This document shows positions 1 to 8,585 of a DNA stretch of 38,694 nt, in pieces (the stretch's first letter is position 1; every line of letters begins with the position of its first letter). This DNA comes from Leptospira ainazelensis (GTDB taxonomy: Bacteria > Spirochaetota > Leptospiria > Leptospirales > Leptospiraceae). Where the stretch lies: NCBI RefSeq assembly GCF_016918785.1, contig NZ_JAFFPT010000020.1, forward strand, positions 1 through 38,694. The letters are read 5' to 3'. The notes beneath the pieces are model-generated. The model was not told where the DNA came from and ran no database searches. It saw only the letters and a list, made by a program, of their open reading frames with translations. Position numbers and translations under genes: made by a program.

Positions 1-111
1 TTTTTTCGATTCAAGAGTCAAGCGGGATATAAAGTTTCAAAATTCCTTGGGTAAAAACCACTAATACACAATCGATTCGTAGGTAATTGCCGCAGTTGCT
101 GTCCCTACCTA

Positions 112-139
112 TTGTTCGAAATCCTAAAACGAGTATTCT
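112..139 (+). promoter_or_regulatory. weak candidate sigma-70 promoter for the ankyrin lipoprotein
   Basis: A TTGTTC hexamer at 112-117 and TATTCT at 134-139 are separated by 16 bases. This is a poor match to the -35/-10 consensus and is placed only because it sits 25 bases upstream of the first gene. The rest of positions 1-164 shows no gene. Confidence 0.25.
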
Positions 140-164
140 TTAAGGGTATTCGAGGATTAAAGTT

Positions 165-689
165 ATGAAACGGCTTCTATTCACAGTTCGACAAGTTGGG
201 GAAAAATTTTTCTTTTGGAAACGGTATGCGCTCTTTTACCTATTCCTTGCGACGTTTGGTTTTACGGGTTGTGTTCTCCCGCAGGAAAGATACGGAACAC
301 AACCGTTGAGCCCGACCGATTACGTCTATAAAGGCGATCTTCAAGGACTTGAGAATTCGCTTCGGAGCGGACAAGGAATCAACCAAAGAGATCCTTTTTT
401 TAGAAATTTCACACCGTTGATGGTGGCGGCTCGAGAGGGAGAGTATTTGATCGCCGAATATCTGATTCGAAACGGTGCAGACGTCAACGCAAGAACTCGC
501 GACGGACACACCGCCTTGATGATGGCGTCAACGAATCGATACCCCGAAATAGTCAAACTTCTCATCCGCTCAGGCGCGGATGTTTACGCTACGACGGTTC
601 AAGGACATACCGCTTGGTCCGAATCAACATTAGAAGATTCTAAAAGAGTTCAAGAAATTCTTCAGCAAGCGGGCGCGGGTAAAAAATAA
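165..689 (+). CDS. ankyrin-repeat lipoprotein
   Basis: The 174-aa protein begins with a basic stretch and a hydrophobic segment (about residues 20-35) ending in the lipobox FTGC, so it is probably an exported, lipid-anchored protein. From about residue 80 it has two to three ankyrin repeats, recognisable by TPLMVAAREG, LIRNGADVNA, TALMMAS and LIRSGADVYA. Ankyrin repeats bind other proteins, so a scaffold or inhibitor role in the periplasm is an inference; the partner is unknown. The ATG at 165 has a GAGGA ribosome site eight bases upstream. The stop codon overlaps the ATG of the next lipoprotein by one base, implying co-translation. The family assignment is solid, the function is not. Confidence 0.85.
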   Translation: MKRLLFTVRQVGEKFFFWKRYALFYLFLATFGFTGCVLPQERYGTQPLSPTDYVYKGDLQGLENSLRSGQGINQRDPFFRNFTPLMVAAREGEYLIAEYLIRNGADVNARTRDGHTALMMASTNRYPEIVKLLIRSGADVYATTVQGHTAWSESTLEDSKRVQEILQQAGAGKK

Positions 690-1075
690 TGAAACTGAAA
701 AAACTTTTATTATTTGGGATTCTTTTTATTTTTTTCGAAGGTTGTAGTGTGCAAACGGTAAACTGTGAGAAGGGTTGTGATGAACAACTTTCCGCTTGTT
801 TATTGATTGCCTTAAACGATCAAACTCCGAATCAATCGGCGGCGATTTCGCTTATCTGTTACGAGCTTTGCAACGCCTGTAAAAACAACTGTACATCTAG
901 ATCGTCTTCCGGAACTTCAACCAGATCTCCGAGCACTAGGACCGGAGGCGGCAGTGGAGGAAGAAGTAGCGGCGGTGGTGGAAGTGGAGGAGGGAGCGGC
1001 GGCGGAGGCAGCGGTGGAAGTGGAGGAGGGCACGGCGGCGGAGGTCATGGTGGCGGAGGGATTCTTACATTTTAG
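689..1075 (+). CDS. Cys-rich lipoprotein with Gly/His-rich tail
   Basis: The 128-aa protein starts with a short signal peptide ending in the lipobox FEGC (about residues 16-19). The mature N-terminal half has about eight cysteines with CxxxC-like spacing (NCEKGCDEQLSAC, CYELCNACKNNC), suggesting disulphides. After a Ser/Thr/Arg linker, residues 85-124 are almost only Gly with Ser and two His (GGGHGGGGHGGGG). I do not recognise a named family. The tail could be a flexible spacer or weak metal ligand; both are guesses. It starts inside the stop codon of the ankyrin lipoprotein, so the two are probably made together. The repetitive GGN codons create long open frames on both strands, which are artefacts. 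Confidence 0.75.
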   Translation: MKLKKLLLFGILFIFFEGCSVQTVNCEKGCDEQLSACLLIALNDQTPNQSAAISLICYELCNACKNNCTSRSSSGTSTRSPSTRTGGGSGGRSSGGGGSGGGSGGGGSGGSGGGHGGGGHGGGGILTF

Positions 1076-1206
1076 AATTTGCAAAAACAAAGAACCGTAT
1101 CTCAAAATAGGAAATGGGAGCATCTTCGCGGGCTTTATTTATTTTCAAAGGAAGTTTTCGCAAACATTAGAATATCATAAATATTGAATTTTTTAAGTTT
1201 TTGAAC

Positions 1207-1239
1207 TTCGTTATTCGAATCAAATCCGATTCTAACGAA
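1207..1239. terminator. hairpin between convergent genes
   Basis: TTCGTTA (1207-1213) pairs with TAACGAA (1233-1239), and inside it GAATC (1217-1221) pairs with GATTC (1228-1232), with a three-base bulge. It lies between the convergent lipoprotein and FabH-like genes. There is no clear T-run, so its role as a terminator is only positional inference. Nothing else is seen in 1076-1276. Confidence 0.35.
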
Positions 1240-1276
1240 TAAAGAAATACTTTCGGATTAGAATTCGTGCTACGCG

Positions 1277-2332
1277 TTAGGTTTGTAATAAAAATCCTCC
1301 CCATGAGATACCTCCTCCGGCAGCGGCAAATAAAATCGTATCCCCAGCTTTGATTTTTTTATCGCGATAAGAATGATCTAAAACGGCGAGAATACTCGCG
1401 GACCCGCAATTGGCAACTTTGTCCACCCTATCCAATACGTCCTCGGATTTCATTTCTAAGAATTCGGAAACGATTCGTATTATTTTCCGATTTACCTGAT
1501 GAGGAAGCAAAACATCCGGCTTTTTCGAGTTTGGAATTTCCTTCCAATAACCGGCGGCTTTTTTCCAGGCATTGAGAATAAACTCTTCTGGAATATCCTT
1601 ATACTGAAATAAAAAATCCTTTTTTTCAAAGTTAGAAATCGGAGGAAGAAGTCCCGGCACTCCCATAACCTTCGTATAACTTCCATCGGAATCCAGATAC
1701 CAGGAAAGAATTCCTTGTTTTGGGTTTTCACTCCTGGAAAAAACGACTGCTCCTGCGCCGTCCGAAGCGGAATACAATATTCCCGGTTCGCTGCTTGCAA
1801 CTTTTGAGAGTGTTTCAGCGGCCGCGACTAATACGTGTTCGGCGCCGTTGGAAATAAATTGAGCCGCTAATACGCCGGCATAAATGGAGGAAGAACAACC
1901 CGATTTTATTTCCAACGTTGCGGAAGAAATATTCAAACGACCGCCGACGATTGCACCGAGCGAGGTCGTATATTTTGGAGAGGTCGTACTTACGGCGATA
2001 AAAACATCGATTTCAAGACCTGATAATTTGGACGATTCTAAAGCTTCTCGCGCGGCGATTTCCATGAGATCCGCCGAAGTAGCTTCGTTTTCACTTAAGG
2101 GAGAACCGGGAGCATGTACCCAATATCTTTTTTCAAAGCCGTAATTCTTTTGAAAATAATCCGAATCCATTTTGTTTTCGGCGAAAAATTTTTCCCAATT
2201 TTTACCGTACAAAAGTTCGTGAATCTCATTATTTGTCCAAAATCTTCCGCAATGAAGAGGAAACGCGGAGCCGGTTCCCGATATTTTTATGCCTGGAATC
2301 GGTTTTCCTAAAATTCCAGTCTGAAGTTTCAT
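1277..2332 (-). CDS. beta-ketoacyl-ACP synthase III-like condensing enzyme (first copy)
   Basis: This 351-aa thiolase-fold protein carries the KAS III catalytic triad by eye: Cys146 in SGCSSS, His278 in LLPHQVN and Asn308 in VANCGSAS. Family members make a C-C bond by Claisen condensation of an acyl thioester, usually acyl-CoA with malonyl-ACP. The Cys context (GCSSS rather than ACAGF) and the divergent N-terminal half argue for a specialised enzyme rather than the housekeeping FabH. It is transcribed away from the MBOAT gene at 2451, with about 118 bases of shared upstream DNA, and lies near a second KAS III gene at 8582. Its substrate cannot be read from sequence; OleA-, PqsC- or DarB-like roles are possible but not supported by neighbours. 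Confidence 0.85.
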   Translation of the reverse strand: MKLQTGILGKPIPGIKISGTGSAFPLHCGRFWTNNEIHELLYGKNWEKFFAENKMDSDYFQKNYGFEKRYWVHAPGSPLSENEATSADLMEIAAREALESSKLSGLEIDVFIAVSTTSPKYTTSLGAIVGGRLNISSATLEIKSGCSSSIYAGVLAAQFISNGAEHVLVAAAETLSKVASSEPGILYSASDGAGAVVFSRSENPKQGILSWYLDSDGSYTKVMGVPGLLPPISNFEKKDFLFQYKDIPEEFILNAWKKAAGYWKEIPNSKKPDVLLPHQVNRKIIRIVSEFLEMKSEDVLDRVDKVANCGSASILAVLDHSYRDKKIKAGDTILFAAAGGGISWGGFLLQT

Positions 2333-2450
2333 GAATTTGATTTTCCTAAATTGAATTTTATGAATATTCTAAACTTTATTGTTTTTTCATTTTTAAAAAA
2401 TGAATTGTTGATTTGATCATTCCGAATAAATTAGAAAGCCTGCTTGTTTT

Positions 2451-3896
2451 ATGCTTTTTGTAAGTTATCAATTTTTCATCTTTTTTACTTTCGTTTATCT
2501 GACTTATTGGACGATTCCATCAAAGTATCGAATGTATTTCTTACTTGCATCTTCCTTGGTTTTTTATGGGAGTTGGAGTTTCGCATTTCTGCTTCATTTC
2601 CTCTTTATCCTCGTTCTCAACTATTATTTATGGAATCTTTATAGAATCAACCGCAATCAAACATTATTCTTTATCATCCAATGTTTGAATCTATCGAATC
2701 TCGCCTTTTTTAAGTATTTCTATTTTTTGGCGGATCTAATCTCCGTTCCTTTGCGAAATCCAGCTTGGTTAGAACAAAACCTCCGGCATTCACATAACGA
2801 AATGGGCTTTGAAATTTTACTCCCTCTTGCAATCAGTTTTTATACGTTTCAAATCATGTCTTACGGTTTCGATTTAAAAAATGGAATCTACGTTCGGAAA
2901 CATTCGCTCGCAGAATTCTTACTTTTTATTTCATTCTTTCCACAACTGATTGCCGGACCGATCGTGAGATCGCAGGATCTTTTACCCCAGATTCAGTCGT
3001 TAAGGGAAGGAACACTACCGATTCCTATTACTTCCAATGTCAAAAACGGCCTTTGGCTCCTTCTATCGGGAGTGATAAAAAAAATATTTATAGCGAATCA
3101 GCTGTTATTGAATATTCAACCGCTTCTTTTGCCCGATAGTCCTTCCGTCTTTGAAATCAAACCCGCGTCCCTCTGGATTCTTTCAATCAGCTTTCTTGTG
3201 ATGTTATACGCGGATTTTTCGGGATATTCGGACATCGCGCGAGGTCTTGGGAAATTACTGGGATTCGAACTTCCGATTAATTTTAAGGCTCCCTTTTTCT
3301 TTTCTTCTTTTAGCGATTTGTGGAAACGGTGGCACCTTACTTTTTCTTCCTGGATACGAGATTATATTTTTATTCCACTGGGAGGAAGTCGAGTAAGCGA
3401 AACGAGGTTATGGTTTAATCTTTGTTTTACTTTTTTCTTAGGAGGACTTTGGCACGGCGCTAAAATTCCATTTGCGGTTTGGGGTCTTTGTATGGGAGTT
3501 TTTCTAAGTGTCGAAGTGTTTTTGAGTAAAAGGGGTATGTATGAATGGAATGGAGTTCCCGCAAAAATATTTAAAAGAATTCTAATATGGATTCTTTATC
3601 TTAGTTCGGGTGTATTCTTCTTCGCTCCGGATTGGCAATGGGGAAAAAATGCGATTATCAGAATGTTTTTCTTTAACGGAGATTACTTTTCCGGCGCGGA
3701 AATCGTAAAATATTCCAGCTTTTTTTTAGCGGTGGTCGCAACTTTTTTCTTTCAGATCATTGAAGAATATCCGAATGTTCTCAATCCGTTTAAAAAAAGG
3801 GAAGTTTGGCTTTTGCCGTTAACGGTAGTTTTGGTTGTATTCGGTTTGACCCAGATTCCTTCCGGAAGCCAAGATTTTTTCTATTTCCAATTTTGA
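2451..3896 (+). CDS. MBOAT family membrane O-acyltransferase (AlgI/DltB-like)
   Basis: The 481-aa polytopic protein has roughly ten to twelve hydrophobic segments and the MBOAT hallmarks: DFSGYSDIARGLGKLLGF near residue 255, WKRWHLTFSSWIRDYI near 291 and GGLWHGAK with the conserved His335 proposed as catalytic. AlgI- and DltB-type members pass acyl groups across the inner membrane to polysaccharides or other cell-envelope acceptors, normally with an SGNH-type partner. The DUF1574/SGNH-like gene at 5108-6259 is an attractive partner. Its stop codon abuts the stop of the convergent reductase gene with no intervening base (TGATCA at 3894-3899). The donor and acceptor are unknown. The start MLFVSYQFF is typical of the family; the ribosome site is weak. 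Confidence 0.9.
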   Translation: MLFVSYQFFIFFTFVYLTYWTIPSKYRMYFLLASSLVFYGSWSFAFLLHFLFILVLNYYLWNLYRINRNQTLFFIIQCLNLSNLAFFKYFYFLADLISVPLRNPAWLEQNLRHSHNEMGFEILLPLAISFYTFQIMSYGFDLKNGIYVRKHSLAEFLLFISFFPQLIAGPIVRSQDLLPQIQSLREGTLPIPITSNVKNGLWLLLSGVIKKIFIANQLLLNIQPLLLPDSPSVFEIKPASLWILSISFLVMLYADFSGYSDIARGLGKLLGFELPINFKAPFFFSSFSDLWKRWHLTFSSWIRDYIFIPLGGSRVSETRLWFNLCFTFFLGGLWHGAKIPFAVWGLCMGVFLSVEVFLSKRGMYEWNGVPAKIFKRILIWILYLSSGVFFFAPDWQWGKNAIIRMFFFNGDYFSGAEIVKYSSFFLAVVATFFFQIIEEYPNVLNPFKKREVWLLPLTVVLVVFGLTQIPSGSQDFFYFQF

Positions 3897-5102
3897 TCAA
3901 ACAAAGCTGATCGCGATATTTCCGTAAGGATGAACGTTTTCCTTCATTTGCTGATGGACTTTGGGGATCTCTTGAAAGGAAAAAACTTTTGTGAGCGCCG
4001 GAGAAATTTCCCGATCCCCTACGAGTTTTAATACTTTTTTGCATTCTTCGGGATTGGCAAAATGAGATCCTTGCAGCCGCTTTTGATATTTAAAAAAATC
4101 GCTTAATCCAAAACTTCCAAGATAACCCGTCGTCCCGCCGCAGATGACTACCATTCCCTCTCGGTCGCAGACAAAAAGAGAGGTAGGTATAGTGTCCTCT
4201 CCCGGATGTTCTATTACAATATTAGGATTTTTGAATCCTATATTTCGGACCGATCTTTGAAATGATCTCATTTGTTCTTCCCTGAAATCGGAGGATTCGG
4301 ATTTATTTATCGAACCCCAATGAGAATATTCATTTCGTAGAATGTATCCTTCGGCTCCTAAGGAAAGACAAAATTTTCCCTTTTCCAAAGAGTTTACTAC
4401 CGCAATCGGGACCGCTTCGAATTTCCGCGTTAGTTGGATTGCCATCGCGCCGAGTCCTCCGGAACCGCCCCAGATAAGAACCAAATCGTTTTTCCGGATA
4501 TGATTCGGATTCCAATGGGTTAACATCCTGAATGCGGTGGCGCCCGTGAGCATAAAACAAGCCGATTCTTCCCAACTAAGATTGGAAGGTTTAGGAAGAC
4601 ATTGCGTGGATTTTACTTTGCAAAATTGTGCAAACGCTCCGAAATTTGTTTCATAACCCCAGGCTTTGAACTTTGAGGAGAATGTGGGGTCGCCTCCGTT
4701 TTTGACGCAAGGCTCTTCCGAATCAAAACTTCCGGGCTGAATTACAACTTCTTCGCCGATTTTGAATTCTTGCACTTTGCTCCCGATCTGAACTACGATA
4801 CCTGCGGCGTCGGAGCCACCTATATGATAATTTTCTAATTCTCCTTCTTTGATCCTGTGGTTGATTACGTCTAACGGATAACCGGCTGCGGCCCAAACAT
4901 TGTTGAAGTTGACCCCGGCCGCCTTTACGGCGATTAAGACTTCGTTAGGCGCTAATTGTGGTACTGGGACTTCTTCCTCGACAAACGCGTGTTCGGGTTC
5001 TCCAAAACGATCGGGCCGTATGACTTGAGCGATCATATATTTCGGAATCCGGTCCGGGTACGGAATTTCGCCAAAGGAAATTGTAAGAGGGCGATTTTTC
5101 AT
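3897..5102 (-). CDS. crotonyl-CoA carboxylase/reductase-like MDR enzyme
   Basis: The 401-aa zinc-independent medium-chain dehydrogenase/reductase most resembles crotonyl-CoA carboxylase/reductases (CCR) in motif order: AAGVNFNNVWA (61-71), GSDAAGIV (96-103), WGYETNFGAFAQF (148-160), the NADPH loop WGGSGGLGA (211-219) and QGSHFANPEE (344-353). CCRs reduce enoyl-CoA with NADPH, with or without CO2 addition. Residues recalled as CO2-contacting in studied CCRs (Asn81, Phe170, Glu171, His365) appear matched by Asn65 or Asn67, Tyr150, Glu151 and His347, so carboxylation is possible; this is alignment by eye from memory. It is the last gene of a five-gene minus-strand run, five bases after the DUF1574 gene. 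A simple enoyl-CoA or quinone reductase remains the alternative. Confidence 0.8.
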   Translation of the reverse strand: MKNRPLTISFGEIPYPDRIPKYMIAQVIRPDRFGEPEHAFVEEEVPVPQLAPNEVLIAVKAAGVNFNNVWAAAGYPLDVINHRIKEGELENYHIGGSDAAGIVVQIGSKVQEFKIGEEVVIQPGSFDSEEPCVKNGGDPTFSSKFKAWGYETNFGAFAQFCKVKSTQCLPKPSNLSWEESACFMLTGATAFRMLTHWNPNHIRKNDLVLIWGGSGGLGAMAIQLTRKFEAVPIAVVNSLEKGKFCLSLGAEGYILRNEYSHWGSINKSESSDFREEQMRSFQRSVRNIGFKNPNIVIEHPGEDTIPTSLFVCDREGMVVICGGTTGYLGSFGLSDFFKYQKRLQGSHFANPEECKKVLKLVGDREISPALTKVFSFQEIPKVHQQMKENVHPYGNIAISFV

Positions 5103-5107
5103 TTCTT

Positions 5108-6259
5108 TTAGTTTTTTAAAAAATTAGAAAAATCCTTAAAAATAAAATTTGTCAATTCGGGAAAACAGCCCCCGCTCAAATGAAAAGGATCTATAAAAGA
5201 ATCACATTCTAATCTTCCGAATCTTTCAGGATCGGAAATTTGAAGAACCCAATCCGGATTATTGGCTTGAATGTCCAAGGCGGTCGTGATCATTTTATTT
5301 TTCAATTTACTGATCCTTGGAAGTTTATTTAATCCCGCCGTTAATTGAGGATGGAAAAGCGGCCAATAGATGATCGTCGGAATTTTTAAAATGGAAAATT
5401 CTTCCACAAGTTGACGAAAGATATGAATTTGGTTTTCCTTTTCTTTAAATTTCAAGAAATGGTTTGTAATCGCCTCTTCGGCTTTTCGATCCAACTCGTT
5501 CGATGGGGTATTTACAATAAATTGATTCGGATAGGATCCGTTTTTTTCTTTTGTGGTAGCGATAAATTCCCGGCTGAATTCTTTTTTGAGATTTACGATT
5601 CGTTCCGTTCTTCCATCGTCCAGTTTTACTTTTTTCAAGTTTTTGAGAATTGCGGAGAATTTAATTCCATATTTAAAAATGGGAAATATTCTTTTGATTG
5701 CAGAATATTGAATATCTTCGATGTTCCAATTCGGTTTTTTGAAATTTGAAATACGATTCCAAGAATCTTCGATTAAATAGGAAGTAGTAAGGGCATGATC
5801 CAGAGAAATCTGCGTGGAATACTCCTCTAATTGATATGTGTCCGATTCTAAAAGAATAAATTTTGGATAGTTACCGCTCTCCTCCGCGAAAGAAAGAATT
5901 TGTTTCCACCAGAAATGATGAAAACCGACGGACGCGGCCGGCGCACAGAAATTGTATGTTTGTAAATTCCGAATTTTCGTTTTTTCACGGATCAGATTGG
6001 GATCGAAAGCGCTTGATTTCGAAGTTCCAAAAATGACTGCGTATTGTATTTCCTTCGAAGATCCTACATCGGTTTTTAGCTGATTTAATATTTCTAATCT
6101 AGATTCGTATGCGATTCTTTCTATATTAGAATAGGGCAGAAAGTAGGAGAGAAAAACATCCATCGAGATCACTCTAAATAATCCCCAAACAAAAAACAGA
6201 AGCAGGATCGGATATAATAAACTTTTGTGCTTTAGTAGATCCACTTTAGTAATCTTCAT
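5108..6259 (-). CDS. DUF1574-like, SGNH-fold membrane-anchored protein
   Basis: The 383-aa protein has one N-terminal membrane segment (about residues 13-33) and then a soluble, probably periplasmic domain. It has an SGNH-hydrolase-like block I (VIFGTSKSSAF, Ser80) and a C-terminal block V, DPFH (Asp357, His360), the layout seen in AlgJ/AlgX/PatB-type acetyl-esterases and transferases. It looks like the Leptospira DUF1574 family, which often sits beside MBOAT genes; I infer that it completes acyl transfer to an envelope acceptor with the MBOAT at 2451. Its ATG overlaps the stop of the upstream acyl-CoA ligase by four bases (ATGA), indicating translational coupling. The G-T-S in place of G-D-S is noteworthy and catalysis is unproven. 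Confidence 0.75.
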   Translation of the reverse strand: MKITKVDLLKHKSLLYPILLLFFVWGLFRVISMDVFLSYFLPYSNIERIAYESRLEILNQLKTDVGSSKEIQYAVIFGTSKSSAFDPNLIREKTKIRNLQTYNFCAPAASVGFHHFWWKQILSFAEESGNYPKFILLESDTYQLEEYSTQISLDHALTTSYLIEDSWNRISNFKKPNWNIEDIQYSAIKRIFPIFKYGIKFSAILKNLKKVKLDDGRTERIVNLKKEFSREFIATTKEKNGSYPNQFIVNTPSNELDRKAEEAITNHFLKFKEKENQIHIFRQLVEEFSILKIPTIIYWPLFHPQLTAGLNKLPRISKLKNKMITTALDIQANNPDWVLQISDPERFGRLECDSFIDPFHLSGGCFPELTNFIFKDFSNFLKN

Positions 6260-7788
6260 GACACATTGGAAAATAAGGATCGAAGTTCTCTTCTTAAAAC
6301 TTTACCGGACGGATTACGAGGAAGTTGATCCATTAAAAATAATTTCCGCGGCATTTTGTAGCCGGCGATTTTCCCTTTTGCCCAGGATAAAAGATGATCT
6401 AGGTTTACGTTTTTGTTTTCATTCGGCACCACTGCGACGCAGACTACTTCTCCGTATTCCGGATCCGTTAATCCGAACACGGCTAAGTCCGAACAATCCG
6501 GATATTCGAATAGAGTTCTTTCGATTTCAGCAGGTGATAGATTTTCTCCTTTTGAAAGAATCATATCGTTTTTTCGATCGATCACATATAAGAATCCGTC
6601 TGAATCCAAAAAACCGATATCGCCCGTATGAAACCATCCGTTAGAATCGAATGATTTTTGATTATCCTCGGGCCGATTCCAATAGCCTTTTCCGAGGTTG
6701 ATTCCTTTTAAACAAATCTCCCCGGGAACTCCGGGTTTTAATTCTTCGAAATCGGAATTTAAAATGGAGATTTCCATTTCTCCGATGATTCTTCCTGCGG
6801 AACGAACCCTGTCCTTCCAAACTTCGGAGGGATCCGATTCAAGAATTTTTTTATGATCGTCAAATCGAAGTAAGGTGGCAATTCCCGTTGTCTCAGTCAA
6901 TCCGTATGCCTGTGTAAAATCGCATCGAAACAGATCGGAAGCTTTTCTAAGAATTACCTCCGGAATTCCGGATCCTCCGTATTGAATATTCCGAAGACTT
7001 GAAAAATCGAAATGTTTTGTTTCCGGATCTAATACTATCGTTTGAATCATAGCAGGAACTAAAAGTGCGTTCGTAATTTTTTCGGATTGGATCAGATTTA
7101 CGATTTCCAAGGTTTCAAATTTTCTCACAAGATAGTTGGTGCCGCCCGGAATAAAACCGAGCATCATATAACCAAGACCGCCGATATGATAGAAAGGACA
7201 ACAGACAAGATTTTTAGAATCGGATCCGAATCCGGGTAGTTCTAAAGCGAGGTTTCTTAAAGTGTTGATAAGATTGTTGTGATTGAGCAGAACACCTTTC
7301 GGAAATCCGGTCGTTCCGGAAGTATAAAGTTGAACGATTGTTGTCTCGGGATCGAATAATCGGCTTTCTTCATTTTCGGATCTATGCGTATATTCTGATA
7401 TATTAATTAACTTTATATCGGATTCCGATTGAACGGAAGCCGAGGCGTTCTCCTGAAATTCTTTTCCATAAAAAAGTATTTTAGAATTCGAGTCTTTCAA
7501 GATAAAACGAATTTCCGTCGGGGTTAGTCTCCAATTGATTATCACCGGAACAACGCCGATTCGGACCGCTCCTAAAAACAAAAAGAGAGACTCGGGAGAA
7601 TTAAAGTCGAGAATTCCGAATCGATCCCCTTCCTTGAGATCAAGATTTTCGAGTTTCGACATCGCTCCAATCGATTCTTTTTTAATTTCGGAATATGTCC
7701 AAGTTCTGCCCTCGAATTGTAAAGCAATTCGATCCTTTTGGGAAAGTGCTCTGAAATCCATAAACTCAGGAATTGTTATCGATTTCAT
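6256..7788 (-). CDS. acyl-CoA synthetase / AMP-dependent ligase
   Basis: The 510-aa ANL-superfamily enzyme has the AMP-binding P-loop TSGTTGFPKG (156-165), the motif AYGLTETTG, the hinge region with GWFHTGDIG and DRKNDMILSKGEN, and the C-terminal catalytic Lys496 in NPSGKVLRREL. It activates a carboxylic acid with ATP and loads it onto CoA (or directly onto a carrier protein). The length fits medium- to long-chain fatty acyl-CoA ligases. Four-base ATGA overlaps join it to the SDR gene upstream and the DUF1574 gene downstream, so it probably supplies the acyl thioester for this pathway. The chain length it prefers is not visible. No acyl carrier protein gene is present in the cluster. Confidence 0.92.
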   Translation of the reverse strand: MKSITIPEFMDFRALSQKDRIALQFEGRTWTYSEIKKESIGAMSKLENLDLKEGDRFGILDFNSPESLFLFLGAVRIGVVPVIINWRLTPTEIRFILKDSNSKILFYGKEFQENASASVQSESDIKLINISEYTHRSENEESRLFDPETTIVQLYTSGTTGFPKGVLLNHNNLINTLRNLALELPGFGSDSKNLVCCPFYHIGGLGYMMLGFIPGGTNYLVRKFETLEIVNLIQSEKITNALLVPAMIQTIVLDPETKHFDFSSLRNIQYGGSGIPEVILRKASDLFRCDFTQAYGLTETTGIATLLRFDDHKKILESDPSEVWKDRVRSAGRIIGEMEISILNSDFEELKPGVPGEICLKGINLGKGYWNRPEDNQKSFDSNGWFHTGDIGFLDSDGFLYVIDRKNDMILSKGENLSPAEIERTLFEYPDCSDLAVFGLTDPEYGEVVCVAVVPNENKNVNLDHLLSWAKGKIAGYKMPRKLFLMDQLPRNPSGKVLRRELRSLFSNVS

Positions 7789-8585
7789 CCTTTGAGATTA
7801 TCCTTTGTTTTGTTTCTAAGTGGCCAGTTGATATGGGCGCCGCCCGTAACCGGAAGTTTGATTCCGGTAATATAAGATGCGTTAGGTGAGGCTAAAAATT
7901 GAACCGCATAGGCGATCTCTTCCGGACGAGCGGCCCTTCCCAAAAGGTTGAGAGATTCTAGATCCGAATATTTTTCCTTTGAATAATTGGTTTTGGTTCC
8001 GGGCGTGTCTACGAAGCCGGGAACTACGACGTTTGCGGTGACTCCGTATCTTCCTTCCTCGAGCGCGAGAGTTAGAAATAAGGATTCGATCGTCTTTTTT
8101 TCCATCGAGTACCAGGCCTGTCCGGGGCCTGCAAATTCCGCAACGAGTGATCCGATTGCAATCCATCTGCCAAACCCTTTTTCTCTTTGTATTGGGATAC
8201 AAAGCGGAATCAATCGAAGTAAATATTCTGCGCTTCCTTTCGGTAAGGGATTTTTTTTTAGGTCGTACTCGCTAAGTTTTTTTGGCTCCGTTCTGGAATA
8301 GAAATTTGCGACTACAATGTCAGGAATTCCCCAAACTTTTATTTTTTCTTCCAGGGAATCGATTTCTTGAATATTAGAAAGGTCGCATGTATAAACGCAG
8401 TGTCCGGTTCCGGGTAATTCTTTGAATAACGAATCCAAATCTTCCTTGTTTCTTGCAACCGCGAGAATTTTGACTCCGCACTGTGCTAGCTGGATTGAAA
8501 TCGCCTTTCCGATTCCTCGACTTCCGCCTGTGACGAGAGCGGTTTTTCCGGAAAGTTCATGAAAGTTCCGATTTGTTTGATTCAT
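7785..8585 (-). CDS. short-chain dehydrogenase/reductase (FabG-like)
   Basis: The 266-aa classical SDR has the NAD(P) loop TGGSRGIG (19-26), catalytic Ser146 (IGSLV) and the YxxxK pair Tyr159/Lys163 (YSMEK). FabG-like SDRs reduce 3-ketoacyl thioesters with NADPH, which fits its position directly after a FabH-like condensing enzyme. The usual NNAG motif is replaced by VANFYS (92-97), so the structural Asn is present but the context is atypical. It overlaps both neighbours by four bases (ATGA). A broader oxidoreductase role cannot be excluded. It is too short and of the wrong SDR subclass for OleD. Confidence 0.88.
   Translation of the reverse strand: MNQTNRNFHELSGKTALVTGGSRGIGKAISIQLAQCGVKILAVARNKEDLDSLFKELPGTGHCVYTCDLSNIQEIDSLEEKIKVWGIPDIVVANFYSRTEPKKLSEYDLKKNPLPKGSAEYLLRLIPLCIPIQREKGFGRWIAIGSLVAEFAGPGQAWYSMEKKTIESLFLTLALEEGRYGVTANVVVPGFVDTPGTKTNYSKEKYSDLESLNLLGRAARPEEIAYAVQFLASPNASYITGIKLPVTGGAHINWPLRNKTKDNLKG

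Noticed and set aside
917..1187. Open frames on both strands across the Gly-rich segment
   Set aside because: They are produced by the repetitive GGN codons of the lipoprotein gene; no ribosome sites or family features.
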